From a bacterium (GTDB lineage Bacteria > Krumholzibacteriota > Krumholzibacteria > LZORAL124-64-63), in contig JAUUZX010000016.1 in the NCBI GenBank assembly GCA_030592025.1, forward strand, positions 1 to 10,178: a DNA stretch of 10,178 nucleotides, written 5' to 3'. Positions 5,802 to 10,178 of the stretch are shown piece by piece. Position numbers and translations under genes: made by a program. Under the pieces are notes generated by a model that saw only the letters and a program-made list of their open reading frames with translations, searched no databases and was not told the origin of the DNA. Each line of letters begins with the position of its first letter. The first letter of the stretch is position 1.

Positions 5802-6284
5802 ATGAATCTGACCCTGCCCCCCGGGACCGTCGACTTCGGCCTTTCCGGCCATTTCGCGACGGCTTTCGTGTTCGTGCTGGTCGGTCTCGCCTTTGCCGGG
5901 ATCGCCCTGTTGGTGGCCAAGTGGCTGCGACCGAGTAACCCCTATCCGGCCAAGATGACCACCTATGAATGCGGCGAGATGCCCCGCGGTTCCAGCTGGG
6001 TCCGTTTCAACGTCCGCTTCTACCTGATCGCCCTCTTCTTCATCATCTTCGATGTGGAGACGGTTTTCCTGTTCCCCTGGGCGGTCGTCTTCAAGCAGCT
6101 CTACCCGGTGCCCGAGCTCGGCGCGCTGGTTTTCTGGGAAATGGTCATCTTCCTGGCGATCCTCACCCTGGGCCTGGCCTACATCTGGGTCAAGGGTGAT
6201 CTCGACTGGGTGAAGAGCCTCACCGTGCGCCCCGAAGAGGCCGCCACATCCCCGTCCGACGACGATGAGGTGCCCGCATCATGA
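5802..6284 (+). CDS. nuoA: NADH-quinone oxidoreductase (complex I) subunit A
   Basis: NuoA is a membrane subunit of complex I near the quinone-channel entry. The product has 160 residues with three transmembrane helices (about 18-40, 72-97 and 104-128). The loop after helix 1 carries [14 protein letters not shown], whose Cys57 corresponds to the switch-loop Cys of ND3 (Cys39 in mammals). Helix 2 contains FIIFDVE with Asp84 and Glu86, the conserved acidic pair near the proton path. A polar C-terminal tail (about 143-160, with a DDDE run) is an extension beyond the conserved core. The ATG at 5802 is preceded only by a weak CGGGA, so the leader may matter for initiation. Its stop overlaps the nuoB start (ATGA, 6281-6284), which points to translational coupling. 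It is the first gene of the operon. Confidence 0.96.
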   Translation: MNLTLPPGTVDFGLSGHFATAFVFVLVGLAFAGIALLVAKWLRPSNPYPAKMTTYECGEMPRGSSWVRFNVRFYLIALFFIIFDVETVFLFPWAVVFKQLYPVPELGALVFWEMVIFLAILTLGLAYIWVKGDLDWVKSLTVRPEEAATSPSDDDEVPAS

Positions 6285-6895
6285 GTCCCGAAAGCACCAC
6301 ACCCCCTGAGGGTTACGACGTTTCTCGCGAGCACATGCTCGACTTCGATGTCGACGCGCAGCTGCTCGAGGTGGTCGAGACCGACGCCAAGAACTTCATC
6401 CTGACGACGGTTGACGAGGTGTTCAACTGGGCCCGGTTGTCGAGCATCTGGCCCGTGACCTTTGGCCTCGCGTGCTGCGCCATCGAGATGATGGCGGCCA
6501 GCGCCACCCGCTACGATATCGATCGCTTCGGGGCCGGCGCCTTCCGCGCCACGCCCCGGCAGGCCGATCTCATGATCGTCTCGGGCACCGTCACGGCCAA
6601 GATGGCCAAGCGCCTGAAACTCATCTACGACCAGATGCCCGAGCCCAAGTGGGTCATTGCCATGGGCAGTTGTGCCATCGGTGGCGGTCCCTACTTCAAG
6701 TACGGCTACCACGTCGTCAAGGGTGTCGACTTCCTCGTGCCGGTGGACGTGTACGTCCCCGGTTGTCCGCCGCGCCCGGAGGTCCTGCTCGAGGGTCTCA
6801 TGCGCCTGCAGGACAAGATTCGCGGCCGCAAGGGCAAGTCCCGCGCGCCCAAGTGGGTCACCGACTACGCCAAGAAGATTCCCTACCGCAAGTAG
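6281..6895 (+). CDS. nuoB: NADH-quinone oxidoreductase (complex I) subunit B
   Basis: NuoB carries the [4Fe-4S] cluster N2, which passes electrons to quinone at the junction of the peripheral and membrane arms. The product has 204 residues. All four N2 ligands are present: the tandem Cys65-Cys66 in [10 protein letters not shown], Cys131 in [10 protein letters not shown] and Cys162 in [21 protein letters not shown] and TRYDIDRFG are highly typical of the family. The N-terminal 35 residues are an acidic extension before the conserved core, and the C-terminus is basic. It starts inside the nuoA stop codon and is followed by nuoC after 17 bases. No residue expected to be essential is missing. Confidence 0.97.
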   Translation: MSPESTTPPEGYDVSREHMLDFDVDAQLLEVVETDAKNFILTTVDEVFNWARLSSIWPVTFGLACCAIEMMAASATRYDIDRFGAGAFRATPRQADLMIVSGTVTAKMAKRLKLIYDQMPEPKWVIAMGSCAIGGGPYFKYGYHVVKGVDFLVPVDVYVPGCPPRPEVLLEGLMRLQDKIRGRKGKSRAPKWVTDYAKKIPYRK

Positions 6896-6912
6896 GGGGA
6901 GGCCGACCGACC

Positions 6913-7548
6913 ATGGAAGCGAAAGCCATCTTCGATCTGCTCGCCGCCCATCTGGGCGAGGGGGCCACCGAGTTCCGCGAGAACGACATCGAGCCATGGG
7001 CCTGCGTGTCGGTCGCTCGCATCGCCGATGCCTGCACGTTCCTGCGGGACGATCCGCAGACGTCGTTCAATCAGCTCATGTGCCTGTCGGCCATCGACTG
7101 GGACGGTCTCGACGAGAACGGCAAAGGCAAGTCGGTGGCCATCCTGGGCTACACCGATGACGGAACTCCGGAGGTCGGCGACCGCGTGGCCGAGGGCGAA
7201 TTCGGCGTGGCCTACCACCTCTACAGCCACACCCTGCGCCACAAGTTCACCCTGCGGGTGCGCGTGAAGCGCGCGGTGGCCTCCGTGCCCACCATCAGCC
7301 ATGTCTGGGCCACGGCGAACTGGCACGAGCGCGAGGCCTGGGATCTGATGGGCATCCGTTTCGAGGGCCACCCGGACCTGCGCCGCATGTTGCTGAGCCA
7401 GGACTGGGTCGGCCACCCGCTGCGCAAGGACTACCAGATGCCGGACCAGTGGGGCGAGGTGCCTCTGGGCGGCCAGCCCTACAGCGAGAACCCCTTTGCC
7501 CCGGCGGCGGGCACGCCCGCGGGCGACGACACCCCGGCGGAGGGTTGA
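6913..7548 (+). CDS. nuoC: NADH-quinone oxidoreductase (complex I) subunit C (30 kDa)
   Basis: NuoC is a peripheral-arm subunit packing against NuoD, NuoB and NuoI. The product has 211 residues. The 30-kDa subunit signature is seen at about 138-161: HEREAWDLMGIRFEGH followed by PDLRRMLL. HPLRKDYQMP (168-177) follows. A tail rich in Pro, Ala and Gly (about 184-211) is not part of the conserved core. The ATG at 6913 is chosen over longer in-frame readings because GGGGAGG (6896-6902) lies ten bases upstream and the conserved N-terminus begins here. Its stop codon lies one base before the nuoD start, so C and D are separate genes, not the fused nuoCD found in E. coli. Confidence 0.95.
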   Translation: MEAKAIFDLLAAHLGEGATEFRENDIEPWACVSVARIADACTFLRDDPQTSFNQLMCLSAIDWDGLDENGKGKSVAILGYTDDGTPEVGDRVAEGEFGVAYHLYSHTLRHKFTLRVRVKRAVASVPTISHVWATANWHEREAWDLMGIRFEGHPDLRRMLLSQDWVGHPLRKDYQMPDQWGEVPLGGQPYSENPFAPAAGTPAGDDTPAEG

Positions 7549-7549
7549 G

Positions 7550-8725
7550 ATGGCGACCAACGAGAAGAACCTGACGGGCTGGGCGGACCAGGACCACGCG
7601 TCCGCCATCAAGGGCGAGCTCCTCGAGCTCAACATGGGGCCCCAGCACCCGGCCACCCACGGTGTGCTGCGCCTGCTGCTGAAGACGGACGGCGAGATCG
7701 TCCACCAGGTGACCCCCGTGCTGGGCTACCTGCACCGCTGCGCCGAGAAGATCGCCGAGGGCGTGGACTACAAGCAGTGGGTCGTCTACACGGACCGCTT
7801 CGACTACCTGGCGCCGGTAACCAGCAACCACGCCTACGTGACGGCGGTGGAGAAGGTGGCCGGCCTCGAGGTTCCCGAACGGGCGGAGCACCTGCGCATC
7901 GTGACGGCCGAACTGTCGCGCATCGCCAGCCATCTCATCGCCCTGGCCACCTTCGGCCTGGACATGGGGGCCTGGACGCCGCTGCTGTACTGCTTCCGCG
8001 AGCGCGAGGAGATCCTCAACCTGCTGGAGCGCATCGCCGGCGGCCGCATGCTCTACAACTACATGATCCCCGGCGGCGTGCGTTACGACGTGCCCAAGGA
8101 CAACTGGGCCAGCGACGTCCTCGAATTCATCACCATGGTGGAGAAGAAGAAGCTGCCCGACTACAACACCCTGCTGACCTACAACAAGATCTTCATCGGG
8201 CGCACGGCCAACGTGGGCGTCATCACCCCGGAGGTCGCGTTCACCTACGGCTGCACCGGCCCCGTGCTGCGCGGCTCGGGCGTGAAGCACGATTGCCGAC
8301 GGGACGACCCCTACTCCCTGTACGACCGCTTCGACTTCGAGATCCCCGTCGGCATGGGCGAGATGGGGACCGTGGGCGACTGCTGGGACCGCTACATCGT
8401 GCGCGTCCGGGAGATCGAGCAGAGCTGCCGCATCATCCGCCAGGCTCTCGATACCCTGCCCGAGGGCCCCTGCCAGACCATCGAACTGAAGAAGCCGGTC
8501 CGCGTACCCGCCGGCGCCGCCTACACGCGTACCGAAGCCGCGAAGGGCGAGATGGGCCACTACATCATCTCGGACGGCGGCACCAAGCCGTTCCGCAACA
8601 AGGTGCGTTCGTGTTCCTTCTGCAACCTGCAGGTGATCGAGAAGGTCGGCGTCGGCCAGATGGTCTCCGACCTCGTTGCCATTGTGGGTTCGCTGGACAT
8701 CGTCCTCGGGGAGATTGATCGCTGA
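7550..8725 (+). CDS. nuoD: NADH-quinone oxidoreductase (complex I) subunit D (49 kDa)
   Basis: NuoD forms most of the quinone-binding chamber together with NuoB and descends from the large subunit of NiFe hydrogenases. The product has 391 residues, close to the normal length. Visible landmarks are GPQHPATHGVLRL (30-42), whose His residues line the quinone pocket, then LGYLHRCAEK, the helical LSRIASHLIALATFGLDMGA and CTGPVLRGSG. The C-terminus VAIVGSLDIVLGEIDR is classic, ending in the near-invariant Asp-Arg. The ATG at 7550 has GGAGGG (7539-7544) five bases upstream; the reading frame extends to 7496 but that part only overlaps nuoC. The stop overlaps the nuoH start by one base (TGATG). nuoE, nuoF and nuoG do not follow it, unlike the classic operon. 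Confidence 0.97.
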   Translation: MATNEKNLTGWADQDHASAIKGELLELNMGPQHPATHGVLRLLLKTDGEIVHQVTPVLGYLHRCAEKIAEGVDYKQWVVYTDRFDYLAPVTSNHAYVTAVEKVAGLEVPERAEHLRIVTAELSRIASHLIALATFGLDMGAWTPLLYCFREREEILNLLERIAGGRMLYNYMIPGGVRYDVPKDNWASDVLEFITMVEKKKLPDYNTLLTYNKIFIGRTANVGVITPEVAFTYGCTGPVLRGSGVKHDCRRDDPYSLYDRFDFEIPVGMGEMGTVGDCWDRYIVRVREIEQSCRIIRQALDTLPEGPCQTIELKKPVRVPAGAAYTRTEAAKGEMGHYIISDGGTKPFRNKVRSCSFCNLQVIEKVGVGQMVSDLVAIVGSLDIVLGEIDR

Positions 8726-9780
8726 TGGAAGCCATGTACACGTTCTTCATGGACACTGCGGGCATGGGCGAGACAGCTGCGCACGGCACCGTTGCCGCCA
8801 TCATGGCCACCTTGATGTTCATCGTCATGGCCATGTGCGCCATCATCCTCACCTGGATGGAGCGCAAGGTGGCCGGCTTCCTGCAGAGCCGCTACGGCCC
8901 CATGCGCACGGGTCGCTGGCACGGCTGGGCCCAGGCCGTCGCGGACATGCTGAAGATCCTCGGCAAGGAGGACATCATCCCCGCCGAGGCCGACAAGGTG
9001 ACCTTCGTGTGGGCCCCCATCCTGGTGCTGCTGGGTTCGTTGCTGGCCTGGGCGGCCATCCCCTGGGCGCCGGGCTTCGTGGCCGCCGACTTCGACCTGG
9101 GTCTCTTCTACATCTTCGCCGTGACCGGCCTGGTGGTCGTCGGCATCCTCATGGCGGGCTGGGGCAGCAACAACAAGTGGGCGCTCTACGGCGCGGCCCG
9201 TGGCGCGGCCCAGATGGTCAGCTACGAGATCCCGCTGGTCCTGTCGGCGATCCCCATCGTCATGTACACCGGTTCGCTGAACCCCCAGGATATCGTGATC
9301 GCCCAGCAGGGCGGGATCTGGAACTGGAACATCAACCCGGTCCACAACCCGTTCCTGTTCGTGTCCTTCTTCCTGTACTTCGTCGCGTCGATCGCGGAGA
9401 CCAACCGCGGTCCCTTCGACATGCCGGAGACCGAGTCGGAACTCGTGGCCGGGTACCATACCGAGTACACGGGCATGCGCTTCGCCTTCTTCTTCCTGGC
9501 CGAGTACGCGAACCTGTTCCTGGTGTCCGTGATCGCCGTGATGCTTTTCTTCGGCGGCTGGTGGGCGCCTTTCCCGGGCATGGAGTGGATCCCGCCCGCA
9601 CTCAACTTCATCATCAAGGGCGTGCTGATGGTCTTCCTGAACATGTGGGTGCGGTGGACGCTGCCCCGCGTGCGCGTGGACCAGCTGATGCATCTGTGCT
9701 GGAAGGTGATGATCCCCGCGTCCCTCGTGTGCGTGATCGGGGCCGGTGTCTGGATGATGGCTAGCGGCACGGTGGGTTGA
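8725..9780 (+). CDS. nuoH: NADH-quinone oxidoreductase (complex I) subunit H
   Basis: NuoH (ND1) is the membrane subunit that docks the peripheral arm and completes the quinone channel. The product has 351 residues with about eight hydrophobic helices. The first cytoplasmic loop carries the conserved RYGP-RTG pattern followed by HGWAQAVADMLKILGKED (about 56-84). The acidic loop ETNRGPFDMPETESELVAGY begins at residue 225 and continues to HTEYTGM. These glutamates are thought to couple quinone reduction to proton transfer. WMERKVAGFLQ lies just before the first loop. The ATG at 8725 overlaps the nuoD stop and gives coupled translation; a second Met three codons on is possible. A GGGGAG at 8708-8713 is a little far from the start. 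The gap to nuoI is 38 bases. Confidence 0.96.
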   Translation: MEAMYTFFMDTAGMGETAAHGTVAAIMATLMFIVMAMCAIILTWMERKVAGFLQSRYGPMRTGRWHGWAQAVADMLKILGKEDIIPAEADKVTFVWAPILVLLGSLLAWAAIPWAPGFVAADFDLGLFYIFAVTGLVVVGILMAGWGSNNKWALYGAARGAAQMVSYEIPLVLSAIPIVMYTGSLNPQDIVIAQQGGIWNWNINPVHNPFLFVSFFLYFVASIAETNRGPFDMPETESELVAGYHTEYTGMRFAFFFLAEYANLFLVSVIAVMLFFGGWWAPFPGMEWIPPALNFIIKGVLMVFLNMWVRWTLPRVRVDQLMHLCWKVMIPASLVCVIGAGVWMMASGTVG

Positions 9781-9818
9781 TCCCCCGCGCCTGAGCATAA
9801 ACAAGCGGAGAGACGAAG

Positions 9819-10178
9819 ATGGTCCAGTACTTCACGGACATCTACCAGGCGGTGAGCTCGGCTGTGCAGGGCATGGGCATCACCATCAAGCACATCTACC
9901 GGAAGCCCGTGACGCTCCAGTTCCCGGACGAGCGCCAGGTCATGCCCGAGCGCTTCCGTGGCTTCGTGCACAACGACATGACCAAGTGCGACGCGTGCAA
10001 CATCTGCGCGGAGCTCTGCCCCGTGGACTGCATCTACATCGAGACCGAGGACAAGGGCAAGGAGCGCATGATGACGCGCTACGCCATCGACTACAACAAG
10101 TGCATCTGGTGCTCCCTCTGCACGGAGAACTGCCACACGGGATCGATCACCATGAGCCACGACTACGACCACTCGGTG
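9819..10178 (+). CDS. nuoI: NADH-quinone oxidoreductase (complex I) subunit I, 3' end cut off by window
   Basis: NuoI carries the two [4Fe-4S] clusters N6a and N6b that feed cluster N2 in NuoB. The first 120 residues are visible. An N-terminal helical segment is followed by PVTLQFPDE and ERFRGF, typical of the family. The first cluster motif is C57-DA-C60-NI-C63-AEL-C67-P. The second is C95-IW-C98-SL-C101-TEN-C105-H, where the Pro that normally follows the last Cys of each motif is replaced by His. GGAGAGAC lies before the ATG at 9819. It follows nuoH after 38 bases and ends the visible part of the operon; nuoJ-N would be expected beyond the edge. Confidence 0.95.
   Translation, partial: MVQYFTDIYQAVSSAVQGMGITIKHIYRKPVTLQFPDERQVMPERFRGFVHNDMTKCDACNICAELCPVDCIYIETEDKGKERMMTRYAIDYNKCIWCSLCTENCHTGSITMSHDYDHSV

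Noticed and set aside
7496..7549. Possible nuoC-nuoD overlap or fusion from the longer nuoD frame
   Set aside because: The nuoD frame stays open upstream into nuoC, but the ribosome binding site and family N-terminus place the start at 7550, and nuoC has its own stop at 7546-7548.
7295..8560. Minus-strand open frame of 421 codons
   Set aside because: It is antisense to nuoC and nuoD, whose identity is certain.
8560..9804. Minus-strand open frame of 414 codons rich in His, Asp and Gln
   Set aside because: It is antisense to nuoH and the end of nuoD; its composition is that of a shadow frame.

Overview
The window comes from a high-GC, Gram-negative-type bacterium. The genes include two lipoproteins with lipoboxes, a signal-peptide-bearing multiheme cytochrome c and an aerobic/anaerobic-type complex I operon. 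The taxon cannot be fixed from the sequence. The Asp-Asn-Pro-Phe-Asp-Pro segment after a lipobox, the PEGA/DUF5683-like protein and a nuoA-B-C-D-H-I gene order without E, F and G between D and H would fit an uncultivated lineage of the FCB group (for example Krumholzibacteriota or Eisenbacteria relatives). That placement is inference.

Left part (1-2645): the 3' end of the window's first gene is cut off. It lies on the minus strand and encodes the N-terminal 280 residues of an octaheme tetrathionate-reductase-family cytochrome c, with seven CXXCH motifs visible. Its leader carries a GC hairpin and a perfect 15-bp palindrome. Next comes a small plus-strand protein of unknown function. Convergent with it, one base away, is a short minus-strand gene that makes sense only if an internal in-frame TGA is read through. 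The 67-residue product resembles the small membrane proteins of the DUF6132 type, and the TGA falls exactly where that family has its second conserved Cys. This is a strong selenocysteine candidate and the most interesting item in the window. A divergent lipoprotein with an NlpC/P60-like (DUF1460-like) Cys/His pattern follows.

Middle part (2661-5558): a two-gene minus-strand unit encodes a PEGA plus DUF5683-like membrane protein and a large Ig-like lipoprotein. Upstream of it on the same strand is rlmH, encoding the 23S rRNA pseudouridine-1915 methyltransferase.

Right part (5559-10178): a 243-bp intergenic region holds a likely sigma-70 promoter and two inverted repeats. It leads into a tightly packed complex I operon, nuoA-nuoB-nuoC-nuoD-nuoH-nuoI, with nuoI cut by the window end. 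Overlapping or closely spaced starts and stops suggest translational coupling. The NADH-oxidising module genes nuoE, nuoF and nuoG are not at their usual place between D and H. This complex either takes electrons from another donor or uses E/F/G encoded elsewhere.
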